This document shows, in pieces, positions 52,893 through 63,091 of a stretch of DNA of 64,000 bases. The position numbers were made by a program, and so were the translations under genes. This DNA comes from Streptomyces sp. MZ04 (GTDB taxonomy: Bacteria; Actinomycetota; Actinomycetes; Streptomycetales; Streptomycetaceae), in NCBI RefSeq assembly GCF_004684775.1, contig NZ_SRIC01000001.1, forward strand, positions 62,001 through 126,000, given 5' to 3'. The first letter of the stretch is position 1; each line of letters starts with the position of its first letter. The notes below the pieces were generated by a model. That model was not told the origin of the DNA. It ran no database searches and worked only from the letters and a program-made list of their open reading frames with translations.

Positions 52893-53525
52893 ATGGGTCA
52901 GCCGGCGGATCACGCATCTCGGAGAGCAGCGGAGCCGGAGCTTCCACCGGGACAGCGCCTGCAGCGCGGCTGGCCGGTCACGCACTACGGCCCGGTGCCG
53001 AAGTTCCGCCCGGAGCGCTGGGAGTTCAGGGTCTTCGGGGCCACCGCCGACGGCGAGAAGCACTGCTGGACGCATGAGGAGTTCTCGGCTCTTCCGTACG
53101 CCACCGTGGTCGCCGATCTGCACTGCGTCACGAAGTTCAGCATGCTCGGCGCCGAATGGGGCGGTGTGCCCGCGCGTGCGCTGCTCGACATCGCGCCGCC
53201 CGCGCCCAATGCCACGCATGTGATGGTCTGGGCCGAGTACGGCTTCAGCTCGAATCTGCGGATGGCCGACTTCGCCTCCGACCGCACGATTTTCGCCACG
53301 CACAAGGGCGGCGAACTGCTCACCGCGGAGCACGGATTCCCGCTGCGGCTCGTGGTGCCCCATCTGTATGCCTGGAAGGGCCCCAAGTGGGTCCGCGGCA
53401 TCGAGTACATGACGGCCGACCGCCGCGGCTTCTGGGAGGAGCGCGGCTATCACAACGTCGGCGACCCCTGGAGCGAGCAGCGGTACTCGTACCAGGAAGA
53501 GCCCGGGGACGGCCCCGAGCTCTAG
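52893..53525 (+). CDS. molybdopterin-dependent oxidoreductase, sulfite-oxidase-like
   Basis: A 210-residue cytoplasmic protein made only of the Mo-cofactor domain of the sulfite oxidase fold. Cys78 in VADLHCVTKFS is the probable molybdenum ligand. FPLRLVVPHLYAWKGPKWVRGI is the characteristic cofactor-binding segment of small YedY-like members. No signal peptide or heme domain is present, unlike MsrP. ATG 52893 follows GGATGGAGGC. The substrate is unknown; sulfite or a methionine sulfoxide are the family's usual substrates. Confidence 0.88.
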   Translation: MGQPADHASRRAAEPELPPGQRLQRGWPVTHYGPVPKFRPERWEFRVFGATADGEKHCWTHEEFSALPYATVVADLHCVTKFSMLGAEWGGVPARALLDIAPPAPNATHVMVWAEYGFSSNLRMADFASDRTIFATHKGGELLTAEHGFPLRLVVPHLYAWKGPKWVRGIEYMTADRRGFWEERGYHNVGDPWSEQRYSYQEEPGDGPEL

Positions 53526-53570
53526 TCCTGCGTACGCTGCCGACTTCGTTGGTTTCGTTGGTTTCGCTGG

Positions 53571-54107
53571 TCAGTGGTGGTACTGGTGCACCACGGCGTG
53601 GCCCTTGCCGTGGCCGATCATCCACTTGTTGACCGGAGTGGTGATCACGAACGCGGCGGCCAGCGCGATGGCGAGGATCCACCAGAACATGGGGTCCGAG
53701 AGGTGGGCGTCCATCGCTCCCGGCCAGAGCGCGATCACCCCGTTGTCGATCAGCTCCATCACCGCGATGGACAGGGTGTCGGCGGCGAGCGCGACGCGGA
53801 ACGCCGTCCTGAAATCGACGCCGGCCTTGAGGATGCCGCGCAGGGTCAGGGCGTAACCGAAAGAGAAGGCCAGGATGATCGCCAGGATCATCGTCTGCAT
53901 GTTGCCCCAGCCGAGCGCGGTGCCGATGATCATGCCGAGGATCTCGCCGATGGCGCACCCGGTGAGGCAGTGCAGCGTCGCCTGGGCCGCCATGCGCCAG
54001 CTGACCTTGCCGATGCCGTGCGCGTGACCGTGGTGCTCGTGCTCGTGGTGCGCGTGGTCGTGGTGCGCGGGCTCGTGCTGGTGCTCGGCGTGAGTGTCGT
54101 GCTGCAT
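53571..54107 (-). CDS. DUF4396 membrane protein with His-rich N-terminus
   Basis: A 178-residue protein. Residues 3-30 contain 14 histidines interspersed with Asp and Glu, a likely metal-binding cytoplasmic tail. Four to five membrane helices follow (about 40-62, 66-90, 100-120 and 135-160), with conserved-looking TLHCLTGCAIGEILGM and MELIDNGVIALWPGA. It is related to DUF4396 proteins, whose function is unproven. A CsoR-like palindrome lies 51 bp upstream, so copper or a related metal may control it. The 3' end carries a 9-bp TTCGTTGGT triplet repeat. Confidence 0.85.
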   Translation of the reverse strand: MQHDTHAEHQHEPAHHDHAHHEHEHHGHAHGIGKVSWRMAAQATLHCLTGCAIGEILGMIIGTALGWGNMQTMILAIILAFSFGYALTLRGILKAGVDFRTAFRVALAADTLSIAVMELIDNGVIALWPGAMDAHLSDPMFWWILAIALAAAFVITTPVNKWMIGHGKGHAVVHQYHH

Positions 54108-54157
54108 GAGGAGTCCCCAACGTCGGATAGCCGTTCCTGCCGTCAGACAAGAACGGT

Positions 54158-54174
54158 ATACCCCTGGGGGGTAT
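54158..54174. promoter_or_regulatory. CsoR-type metal operator
   Basis: ATACCCC, TGG, GGGGTAT is a perfect 7-3-7 palindrome, the pattern bound by copper-sensing CsoR repressors (TACCCCNNNGGGGTA cores). It lies 51 bp upstream of the His-rich DUF4396 gene, in its promoter region. Confidence 0.72.
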
Positions 54175-54192
54175 TCCTCAAGGGGGCTGCTT

Positions 54193-54246
54193 GCTCCTCA
54201 GTTCCTCAGCTCCTCACTTCCTCAGTTCCTCAGTTCCTCAGTTCCT
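54193..54246. repeat. 8-bp tandem repeat at the nfo stop codon
   Basis: Six units of GTTCCTCA or close variants (GCTCCTCA, CTTCCTCA) run from 54193 to 54240 with a partial seventh. The nfo stop codon lies within the array at 54230-54232, so slippage would change the gene's end. Confidence 0.85.
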
Positions 54247-55108
54247 TCAGCCGTGCCACGTCCGCCGCGTGCCCTTCCTTGCCGCCGGGCGTCTCGATGA
54301 TCAGCGGTACGCCCTCGGTCGCGGGGTGGGTCATCAGCGCGCGGAACGGGTCCTCGCCGATGTGGCCGGTGCCGATGTTCTCGTGGCGGTCCTTGTGGGC
54401 GCCGACCACGTCCTTGGAGTCGTTGGCGTGCACCAGCTTCAGCCGGCCCTCGCCGACGGTGTCGACCAGCAGATCGAGGGTCTGGTGCATGCCGCTCGGC
54501 CCGGTCAGGTCGTGGCCCGCCGCGAAGATGTGGCAGGTGTCCAGGCAGATCCCCAGCTTCGGGTGGGCGTCCAGTGCCTCGAAGTACGGGCCGAAGTCCC
54601 AGGTGCGGGAGCAGAGCGAGAAGCCCTGGCCGGCGGTCGACTCCAGGAGGAGGCAGGGGTCGTCGTCGTGCGTCAGCTCGTCCAGGAGCGGCAGCATCCG
54701 GTCGCGTACCTGCTTCAGGGCGACGGAGCGGTCCCGGCCGCCGGTCGCGGAGCCGGTGTGCACGACGACGCCGAGGGCGCCGATCTCGCGGCCGCGGCGC
54801 AGCGAGTGGCGCAGGGATTCCACGGACTTCTCGACGGTCGCCTCGGTGTGCGAGCCGAAGTTGATGAGGTAGGGCGCGTGGACGTACGCGGGGATCTTCT
54901 CGGCGGCGCAGGCCGCGCGGAACTCCTCGTCCTGCTTCGGGTTCCCGGGCGGCGTCGCCCAGCCGCGCGGGTTGGCGACGAAGACCTGGACGGCCTCGGC
55001 GCTCAGTTCACGGGCGTACGAGAGCCCTACGGAGGCGAGCCCGCCGGCTACGGGGACATGGCCGCCGACGGGGTTGCGGGGCGTGGTGCTGAGGGACTTT
55101 GTGCTCAC
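54230..55108 (-). CDS. nfo: deoxyribonuclease IV (endonuclease IV)
   Basis: A 292-residue AP endonuclease of base-excision repair with a trinuclear zinc site. Metal ligands are visible in YVHAPYLINFG, LLLESTAGQG, GICLDTCHIFAAGHD, LKLVHANDSKDVVGAHKDRHENIG and PLIIETPGG. The start is GTG 55108. The last codons and stop fall in an 8-bp tandem repeat, so the C-terminus may vary between strains. It is upstream of, and in the same direction as, the DUF4396 gene. Confidence 0.95.
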   Translation of the reverse strand: MSTKSLSTTPRNPVGGHVPVAGGLASVGLSYARELSAEAVQVFVANPRGWATPPGNPKQDEEFRAACAAEKIPAYVHAPYLINFGSHTEATVEKSVESLRHSLRRGREIGALGVVVHTGSATGGRDRSVALKQVRDRMLPLLDELTHDDDPCLLLESTAGQGFSLCSRTWDFGPYFEALDAHPKLGICLDTCHIFAAGHDLTGPSGMHQTLDLLVDTVGEGRLKLVHANDSKDVVGAHKDRHENIGTGHIGEDPFRALMTHPATEGVPLIIETPGGKEGHAADVARLKELRN

Positions 55109-55142
55109 CGTTTCAGGGTGTCACGCGGTCCCACGCTCTCTG

Positions 55143-57134
55143 TCAGCGGATCTCGATGGTGATGGTCGACCCCTTGGGGGCCTCCTCGCCACCCTCCACG
55201 GACTGATCATTCACGGTGTCCCCGAAGAGGCCGAGCAGACCCTTGTCTTCCTCGACCTGGAAGCCCGCGTCCTCCAGCTCCTGCGTGGCGTCGTCGACGC
55301 TCATGCCCTCGACGTCCGGGACCTCGACCATCTGCGGGCCCTTGGAGAGCGTCAGCGTGACCGTGTCACCCTCGGCGAGCTGCTTCTCGCCCTCCTTGGG
55401 GGACTGCTGGGCGACGTCGCCCTTGTCCTCCTCGGAGTGGACCCGCGTCGTGGCGATCTTCACCTTGAGGCCGGCGTCCTCCAGGTCGGCGGTCGCGTCG
55501 GCCTCGGACTCGCCCGTCACGTCGGGGACGTCGACCGGGGAGCCCTTGCTGACGACGATCGCGATGGCGGAGCCCGCCTTGCGCTTGGTGCCCGAGCCCG
55601 GGTCCGTGCTGATCACGGAGCCCTTGCGGACCTCCTCGCTGAAGGCCCTGGTCGTCATCCCGGGAGCGAGACCGGCGTCCTTGAGCTTCTTCTTCGCCGC
55701 GGCCAGCGGGGTGCCCTCGAGGTTCGGGACCTTCACGATCTCGGGGCCCATCGAGACGGTCAGCGTCACGTCGCCGTTGTCCCCGATGCGCTCGCCCGCC
55801 TTGGGATCGGTGGCCATGACCGTGCCGCGCTTGTCGGTGTCGCTGTACGCGCGCTTGACGTCCTTCACGTCGAGCCCGGCCTCGTCGAGGCGCTTCTTGG
55901 CAGCGGCCTCGGTCTTCGCGAGGAGCGGCGGGACCTTCGTGAACTGGCCGGAGTTGATGTACCAGACGCCGGCGCCGAGGCCGAGCGCGAGAAGTACGGC
56001 GGCGACGATCGCCAGGACGCCGCGGCGCGGGTTGGACCGCCCGCGCCCGCGCCCGCGTCCGGGGCCGGGGGCGGTCGGCGGGGCCGCCGGAGGCGTCGCC
56101 AGGATGCTGGTGCGGTTGAGCGGGTCCTGCTGCTGGTTCTCGCCGTCCGTGGGGAGCGACATCTGCACGGACCGCGCGGCGCGCGGAATCACGCTCGTAC
56201 GGTCGTCGGCGTTGTCGTGCTCGGTCGTGCGCGCCTGCGGCGGCACCGCGTCCAGCTGCTCCAGGGAGAGCGCGGCCCGCGCCTCCCTGGCCTGCCCGAG
56301 GAGGGCCACCGCGTCGTGCGGGCGGACGTCCGGGGTGCGGGCGGTGGCGGAGGCGACCAGTTCGTCGAGCTCCACGGGGAGCCCGGGGACGGCCGCCGAC
56401 GGGGGCGGCACGTCCTCGTGGAGGTGCTGGTAGAGCACCTGGGCGGGCGATTCGCCGGAGTGCGGCTTGGTGCCGGTCAGCATCTCGTAGAGCACGACCC
56501 CGCACGCGTACACGTCGACGCGGGTGTCCGCCGTGCCGTGCTCGATCTGCTCGGGCGCGAGATAGGAGACCGTCCCGAGGACCGTGCCGGTGGTGTTCGT
56601 GACGGTGTCCACCGCGCGTACGAGCCCGAAGTCGGCGACCTTGACCCGGCCGTCGTCCCCTATGAGGACGTTCTCCGGCTTCATGTCGCGGTGCACGAAA
56701 CCGGCGCGGTGCGCGGCGCCGAGCGCGGCGAGGACCGGCTCCAGGATGTCGAGCGCGGCCCGCGGCTGGAGGGCGCCCCGCTCGCGCAGGACGTCGCGCA
56801 GGGTGCACCCGGCGATGTACTCCATCGCCAGATAGACGTACGCGCCGTCGGCGCCCTGGTCGTAGACCCCCACCACGTTCGGGTGCGAGAGCCGGGCGAC
56901 CGACTTCGCCTCGCGGATGAAGCGGTCGACGAACGAGACGTCGGCGGCGAGCGTCGGGTGCATCACCTTGAGCGCGAGCACGCGGTCGAGGCGGGTGTCC
57001 ACGGCCCGGTAGACCGTGGCCATCCCGCCGACCGCGATCCGCCCGTCCACGCGATAGCGGCCGTCGAGCACCTGCCCGACGATGGGGTCTCCCCGGCCGA
57101 AGGCTGGGGAAGGGTCCTGAAGGGTCGTGTCCAC
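55143..57134 (-). CDS. PASTA-domain serine/threonine protein kinase (PknB/PkaF-like)
   Basis: A 663-residue receptor kinase. The kinase domain is at about 27-285: glycine loop IAVGGMATVYRA, Lys56, the catalytic loop HRDMKPEN (Asp150) and DFG 168-170. A Pro/Gly/Arg-rich juxtamembrane stretch and one membrane helix (about 372-393) follow. Four extracellular PASTA repeats at about 398-663 should sense peptidoglycan. The start is GTG 57134. Residues about 8-18 (PSPAFGRGDPI) are encoded by a 33-bp palindromic repeat inserted near the N-terminus. Confidence 0.95.
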   Translation of the reverse strand: MDTTLQDPSPAFGRGDPIVGQVLDGRYRVDGRIAVGGMATVYRAVDTRLDRVLALKVMHPTLAADVSFVDRFIREAKSVARLSHPNVVGVYDQGADGAYVYLAMEYIAGCTLRDVLRERGALQPRAALDILEPVLAALGAAHRAGFVHRDMKPENVLIGDDGRVKVADFGLVRAVDTVTNTTGTVLGTVSYLAPEQIEHGTADTRVDVYACGVVLYEMLTGTKPHSGESPAQVLYQHLHEDVPPPSAAVPGLPVELDELVASATARTPDVRPHDAVALLGQAREARAALSLEQLDAVPPQARTTEHDNADDRTSVIPRAARSVQMSLPTDGENQQQDPLNRTSILATPPAAPPTAPGPGRGRGRGRSNPRRGVLAIVAAVLLALGLGAGVWYINSGQFTKVPPLLAKTEAAAKKRLDEAGLDVKDVKRAYSDTDKRGTVMATDPKAGERIGDNGDVTLTVSMGPEIVKVPNLEGTPLAAAKKKLKDAGLAPGMTTRAFSEEVRKGSVISTDPGSGTKRKAGSAIAIVVSKGSPVDVPDVTGESEADATADLEDAGLKVKIATTRVHSEEDKGDVAQQSPKEGEKQLAEGDTVTLTLSKGPQMVEVPDVEGMSVDDATQELEDAGFQVEEDKGLLGLFGDTVNDQSVEGGEEAPKGSTITIEIR
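57083..57115. repeat. 33-bp palindromic repeat, copy inside the kinase gene
   Basis: Read on the minus strand it has ACCCTTCCCCA at one end and GGGGAGACCCCA at the other, with a short GCC-TTC-GGC hairpin centre. It is the same family as 22936-22980 and 40125-40169, but 12 bp shorter. The length is a multiple of three. Confidence 0.75.
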
Positions 57135-57224
57135 GGAGGGAGTCTACGAGCCGCCGCTGACACCGATGCCCGCGCGGGCGGCCCCGGGGCCCGACTGCAG
57201 CCGACCTGTGACAGGCGCGGGCGT

Positions 57225-58025
<801 letters not shown>

Positions 58026-58235
58026 TCAGCCTCCCTGGACGGCGGTGAGCACTTCGACGCGGTCGCCGTCGGCGAGCGCCGTGGTGGACCACCGCGTGCG
58101 CGGGACGACGGTTTCGTTGAGCGCCGCGGCGACGCCGGACGGGGCCGCGGTGAGTGTGGCGACGAGGGCTTCGAGCGTGGTGCCCGCGGCCACCTCGCGG
58201 ACTTCTCCGTTGACTGAGACGGCTGAGAGGGTCAT
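58026..58235 (-). CDS. thiS: thiamine sulfur-carrier protein
   Basis: A 69-residue ubiquitin-fold carrier ending in the required Gly-Gly (VQGG). Its C-terminal thiocarboxylate donates sulfur to ThiG. VSVNGEVREVAAGTTLEALV and AALNETVVPRTRW are typical of the family. The start ATG overlaps the thiO stop by four bases and it ends six bases before thiG. Confidence 0.96.
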   Translation of the reverse strand: MTLSAVSVNGEVREVAAGTTLEALVATLTAAPSGVAAALNETVVPRTRWSTTALADGDRVEVLTAVQGG

Positions 58236-59422
58236 GCGGGCTGCTCCAGGAAGGGCTGTGCCGAGGGGGCCGGTGCGAACCGGCGGGGAGTGAACGCCCT
58301 TGCCTCGTCCGGCAGTTCACCGGTGACCAGGGCGTGCGCCATGACGTCGCCGGTGACGGGCGTCAGGAGTACGCCGTTGCGGTAGTGGCCGGTGGCCAGC
58401 TGGAGGCCGGGCAGGGCGGTGGGGCCGAGCATCGGCGCGTTGTCGGGGGAGCCGGGGCGCAGACCCGCGCGGGTCTCGGTCAGCGGCAGCTCCGTGATGC
58501 CCGGTACGAGCTCGTGGGCGTCCCGAAGCAGCTCGTACACGCCGCCCGCGGTGACCGTCGTGTCCCAGCCGAGCTCCTCGCTGGTCGCGCCGACCACGAG
58601 CTCGCCGTTCTCGCGCGGCACCAGGTAGACATGGCTGCCCCGGACCACGGCGCGCACCGTGCGGCTCAGGAACGGCGCGTGGCGCTCGGGCACCGTAAGC
58701 CGCAGCACTTGCCCCTTGACCGGGCGAACGGGCGGCAGAACCCCCTCAGGGACCCCTGTGAGGCGCCCGCTGAGGCTGCCCGCGGCGAGCACGGTCCGGT
58801 CGGCCTCCAGGGCGGTGCCGTCGGCGAGGACGACGCCGGTGGCCCGGTCGCGTACGACCGTCAGTCGCTCCGCCCACGCCCGGTGGAGGACCACGCCCGC
58901 CCGCTCGCACGCCACCAGGAGCGCCGCGGCGAGCCTGCGCGGGTCGACCTGGTGGTCGCCGTCCACGCGGAGCCCGCCGCGCACGCCCGGCGCGAGCATC
59001 GGTTCGAGACGGCGGCACTCGCGCCCGCTCAGCCACTCCGAATCGAGCCCCGACTGGCGCTGCAGGGTGTGCAGTTCGCGCAGATGGGCGCGGTCGTCGG
59101 CGTCGAGCGCGACGGCGAGCGTGCCGCACGCGCGGTAGCCGAGACCGCGGCCGCTCGCCTCCGTCAGCTCCTCCGCGAACTCCGGATAACGCTTCGCGGA
59201 GGCCAGATTCAGGCCGAGCAGCGTCTGCTCGCCGTAGTGCAGCTCGGTGACCGCGGCCAGCATGCCCGCGGCGACCTGCGCGGCGCCGCCGCCCGGCTCG
59301 GGGTCCACGACCGCCACGGACAGGCCGCGCTGCGCCGCCCGCCAGGCCGTGACCAGGCCGATGATGCCGCCCCCGACGACGAGGACGTCCGTCGTCGCGT
59401 GGGGTGGTGTACGTGAATGCAT
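58232..59422 (-). CDS. thiO: glycine oxidase
   Basis: A 396-residue FAD enzyme oxidising glycine to the imine needed by ThiG. The N-terminal dinucleotide motif is VLVVGGGIIGLVTAWRAAQRG. The substrate/FAD-end motifs are TRAGLRPGSPDNAPMLG and GHYRNGVLLTP. The frame is open to 59542, through the riboswitch, but ATG 59422 gives the normal N-terminus. First gene after the TPP riboswitch. Confidence 0.95.
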   Translation of the reverse strand: MHSRTPPHATTDVLVVGGGIIGLVTAWRAAQRGLSVAVVDPEPGGGAAQVAAGMLAAVTELHYGEQTLLGLNLASAKRYPEFAEELTEASGRGLGYRACGTLAVALDADDRAHLRELHTLQRQSGLDSEWLSGRECRRLEPMLAPGVRGGLRVDGDHQVDPRRLAAALLVACERAGVVLHRAWAERLTVVRDRATGVVLADGTALEADRTVLAAGSLSGRLTGVPEGVLPPVRPVKGQVLRLTVPERHAPFLSRTVRAVVRGSHVYLVPRENGELVVGATSEELGWDTTVTAGGVYELLRDAHELVPGITELPLTETRAGLRPGSPDNAPMLGPTALPGLQLATGHYRNGVLLTPVTGDVMAHALVTGELPDEARAFTPRRFAPAPSAQPFLEQPA

Positions 59423-59433
59423 GGGTGTCCAGC

Positions 59434-59530
59434 CCCTCCCTTCGCCGGCATGACCCGGATCAGGTTCGTACGGTCGGAGGCCGTTCAGCCTCCCTCTCAG
59501 CCCGGTGCGTCCGGGCTCCCGCGAGTGCTC
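59434..59530 (-). promoter_or_regulatory. TPP riboswitch
   Basis: On the minus strand the order is GCGGGAGCCCGG, CACCGGGCTGAGAGGGAGGC, GACCGTACGAACCTGATCCG and GGTCATGCCGGCGAAGGGAG. These are the THI-box elements CUGAGA and ACCUGAUCYGG with GYUAAUACC-like GGTCATGCCGGC. The 3' end GGGAGGGG acts as the ribosome site for thiO, so thiamine pyrophosphate probably blocks translation. It controls thiO-thiS-thiG. Confidence 0.97.
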
Positions 59531-59663
59531 TGCACCGGCCACCCTAGCCCGTCGTGTCCGGAGGCAGTAGGGGGAGCTGTCCGGGTATGGGCGATGACGG
59601 TGTGTCAGAGATCTCCTCGTCGCGCCCTGAAGTCGGCGTCCTGTGCCGCCCTACAGTGATCGG

Positions 59664-60884
59664 GTGAGCGAGCAGCAGAGGCAGGCAGAGCGCCGGGTTG
59701 TCATCGTCGGCGCGGGGATGGCCGGGGTGCAGACCGCCGTGGCCCTGCGCGATCAAGGGTTCGCCGGTGCGGTCACCCTCATCGGGGCGGAGCCCCATCA
59801 GCCGTACGACAGGCCGCCGCTGTCCAAGGCCGTGCTGCTGGGCAAGGCGGAGGGCTCGGCCTTCGACGTCGACTTCGAGGCGCTGGGCATCGAGCTGAGC
59901 CTGGGCCACGAGGTCACGGGCATCCGCCCGGCGGACCACGAACTCGACACCGCTTCGGGGCCGGTTCCCTACGACGCCCTCGTCATCGCGACCGGCGCCG
60001 AGCCGATCCTGCTGCCGGGCGCCTCCGGAGTCCCCGGCGTGCATCTGCTGCGCACCCTGGACGACGCCGAACGGCTGCGGCCGGTCCTCGCCGAGCAGCA
60101 CGACATCGTGGTCGTCGGGGCGGGCTGGATCGGCGCCGAGTTCGCCACCGCCGCGCGCGAGGCGGGCTGTGCGGTCACCGTGGTCGAGGCCGCCGAGCGG
60201 CCGCTCGCGGGGGCGCTGCCCGCGGAGGTCGCGGCACCGATGACCGCCTGGTACGCGGACTCCGGGGCCGAATTGCGCACCCACGCGCGCGTGGAGCGCG
60301 TCGAGCCCGGCACCGTCCTCCTGGACGACGGCACCCGGCTGCCCGCCGACGCGGTCGTCGTCGGCATCGGCGCGCGGCCCGCGACGGACTGGCTCGCGGA
60401 CTCCGGGATCGCTCTCGGCACCCACCGGGAGGTCGTCGCCGACGACCATCTGAGGACCTCGGAGCCGGATGTGTACGCGGTCGGCGACTGCTCCTCCTTC
60501 CCTTCGGGAAGGTACGGCGAGCGCCTCCTGGTCCACCACTGGGACAACGCCCTCCAGGGCCCGCGCACGGTCGCGGCCAACATCATCGGCGAGACCCCTT
60601 CGGCGTACGACCCTGTCCCGTACTTCTGGTCCGAGCAGTTCGGCCGCTTCGTCCAGTACGCGGGACACCACGGCTCCGCCGACGCACTGGTGTGGCGCGG
60701 TGACCCGTCGGGCGCGGCCTGGACGGTGTGCTGGCTGCGTGCGAGCGCCCTGGTGGCGGTCCTCGCGGTGGGCCGCCCCCGGGACCTCGCCCAGGGCCGC
60801 AAGCTGATCGAGACCGGCGCGCGGCTCGATCCGGCCAAGGCGGCGGATCCCTCGGTGCCGCTCAAGAAGGCGGTGCGGGAGTAG
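59664..60884 (+). CDS. FAD-dependent ferredoxin-reductase-like oxidoreductase
   Basis: A 406-residue flavoprotein of the ferredoxin/rubredoxin/putidaredoxin reductase family. It has an FAD motif RVVIVGAGMAGVQTAVALRDQG, the active PYDRPPLSKAVL segment, an NAD motif IVVVGAGWIGAEFATAAREAG and the FAD-closing VYAVGDCSSFP. A C-terminal reductase_C domain (about 330-400) is present. It passes electrons from NAD(P)H to a ferredoxin, often for a P450, but no partner gene is adjacent. The start is GTG 59664 just after a TACAGT -10-like sequence. Confidence 0.9.
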   Translation: MSEQQRQAERRVVIVGAGMAGVQTAVALRDQGFAGAVTLIGAEPHQPYDRPPLSKAVLLGKAEGSAFDVDFEALGIELSLGHEVTGIRPADHELDTASGPVPYDALVIATGAEPILLPGASGVPGVHLLRTLDDAERLRPVLAEQHDIVVVGAGWIGAEFATAAREAGCAVTVVEAAERPLAGALPAEVAAPMTAWYADSGAELRTHARVERVEPGTVLLDDGTRLPADAVVVGIGARPATDWLADSGIALGTHREVVADDHLRTSEPDVYAVGDCSSFPSGRYGERLLVHHWDNALQGPRTVAANIIGETPSAYDPVPYFWSEQFGRFVQYAGHHGSADALVWRGDPSGAAWTVCWLRASALVAVLAVGRPRDLAQGRKLIETGARLDPAKAADPSVPLKKAVRE

Positions 60885-60935
60885 CCGCGCCGACTGCTCC
60901 GCCCTCTGTCAGTCGCCGGGGATACGCTTTGTCCT

Positions 60936-61301
60936 GTGACCGAGATTGACGCAAAGACTGATGCTCTCGTCCCCGCATGGCTCCACCTCCCCGACATCGC
61001 CGAAATGCTCGACGTCGAGGTGACGCGCGTGCGCCAGCTGGTCAAGGAGGGCCAGCTGATCGCCGTGCGCCGTGGTGAGAACCGCGCGCTCCAGGTGCCC
61101 GCCGACTTCATCGACGGCGACAAGATCGTCAAGGGCCTGACCGGCACCTTGACGCTCCTGAGGGACGACGGCTTCTCCGACGAAGAGATGCTGGAGTGGC
61201 TCTTCACTCCCGACCCGACCCTGCCGGGCACGCCCGCGCAGGCGCTGAGCGAGAATCGCGGCACGGAGGTGAAGCGCCGCGCCCAGGCGCTCGCCGTCTG
61301 A
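60936..61301 (+). CDS. Rv2175c-family DNA-binding protein
   Basis: A 121-residue protein with an excisionase-like helix-turn-helix ([40 protein letters not shown] in segments, about residues 15-60) and a helical C-terminal part. In mycobacteria the family member Rv2175c is a DNA-binding substrate of the kinase PknL. The PASTA-domain kinase gene lies about 3.8 kb away here, which makes a similar relation possible but unproven. The start is GTG 60936. Confidence 0.9.
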   Translation: MTEIDAKTDALVPAWLHLPDIAEMLDVEVTRVRQLVKEGQLIAVRRGENRALQVPADFIDGDKIVKGLTGTLTLLRDDGFSDEEMLEWLFTPDPTLPGTPAQALSENRGTEVKRRAQALAV

Positions 61302-61319
61302 CCTGATCCGCATCCGTGT

Positions 61320-61357
61320 GTGTACGGGCCGCACCGCGCTCCACGCTGCCCGTACAC
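61320..61357 (+). terminator. inverted repeat in the thiE leader
   Basis: GTGTACGGGC (61320-61329) and GCCCGTACAC (61348-61357) are perfect 10-bp complements with an 18-base loop. The repeat lies between the Rv2175c-type gene and thiE, and may end the upstream transcript or regulate thiE. Confidence 0.55.
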
Positions 61358-61386
61358 CACCGCCACCGACACCGGGGGGAACCTCC

Positions 61387-62037
61387 ATGGCCATCACGCC
61401 TGCCCGAGAGCAGCTCGCCGACGCCCGCCTCTACTTGTGTGTGGACGCCCGCAAGCGCCAGGGAGACCTCCCGGAATTCCTCGATGCCGTCCTCGCGGGC
61501 GGAGTCGACATCGTGCAGCTGCGCGACAAGGGCCTGGAGGCCGCCGAGGAGCTCGAGCACCTCCAGGTCTTCGCCGACGCCGCGCGCCGGCACGGCAAGC
61601 TCCTGGCCGTGAACGACCGCGCGGACGTCGCGCACGCCATCGGCGCCGACGTGCTGCACCTGGGCCAGGGCGACCTGCCCGTGCCCGCGGCCCGCCGCAT
61701 CCTGGCCGACGACGTCCTCATCGGCCGCTCCACGCACGCCGAGTCCGAGGCCGCAGCGGCGGCCGTCCAGGACGGCGTGGACTACTTCTGCACAGGCCCC
61801 TGCTGGCCGACCCCCACCAAGCCGGGACGGCACGCCCCCGGTCTCGACCTGGTCCGGTACACGGCGTCGCTCGGCACGGACCGCCCGTGGTTCGCGATCG
61901 GCGGCATCGACGCGGGCAATCTGGACGAGGTGCTCGAAGCGGGCGCCCGCCGCGTCGTGGTCGTCCGGGCCATCACCGAGGCGGACGATCCGGCCGCCGC
62001 TGCGGCGGACTTCGCAAAGCGGCTGCGTACGGCCTGA
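61387..62037 (+). CDS. thiE: thiamine-phosphate synthase
   Basis: A 216-residue TIM-barrel enzyme joining the pyrimidine and thiazole halves into thiamine phosphate. Family parts are [64 protein letters not shown] and [29 protein letters not shown]. The frame is open upstream, but ATG 61387 with GGGGGGAACC is the evident start. It is separate from thiO-thiS-thiG and divergent in direction, without its own visible TPP riboswitch. Confidence 0.96.
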   Translation: MAITPAREQLADARLYLCVDARKRQGDLPEFLDAVLAGGVDIVQLRDKGLEAAEELEHLQVFADAARRHGKLLAVNDRADVAHAIGADVLHLGQGDLPVPAARRILADDVLIGRSTHAESEAAAAAVQDGVDYFCTGPCWPTPTKPGRHAPGLDLVRYTASLGTDRPWFAIGGIDAGNLDEVLEAGARRVVVVRAITEADDPAAAAADFAKRLRTA

Positions 62038-62117
62038 TCGGCGGGGTTTCGGCCATCCTTCGGGGAGGCTGTCCGCAGGGTGGACGGGGATTAGCCGGTG
62101 CGGCACCCCGTCGCTAA

Positions 62118-63047
<930 letters not shown>

Positions 63048-63091
63048 GCGGCCGTACCCCCGGGGCGGCGGCCGTGGGGAGAGGGGCGTAC

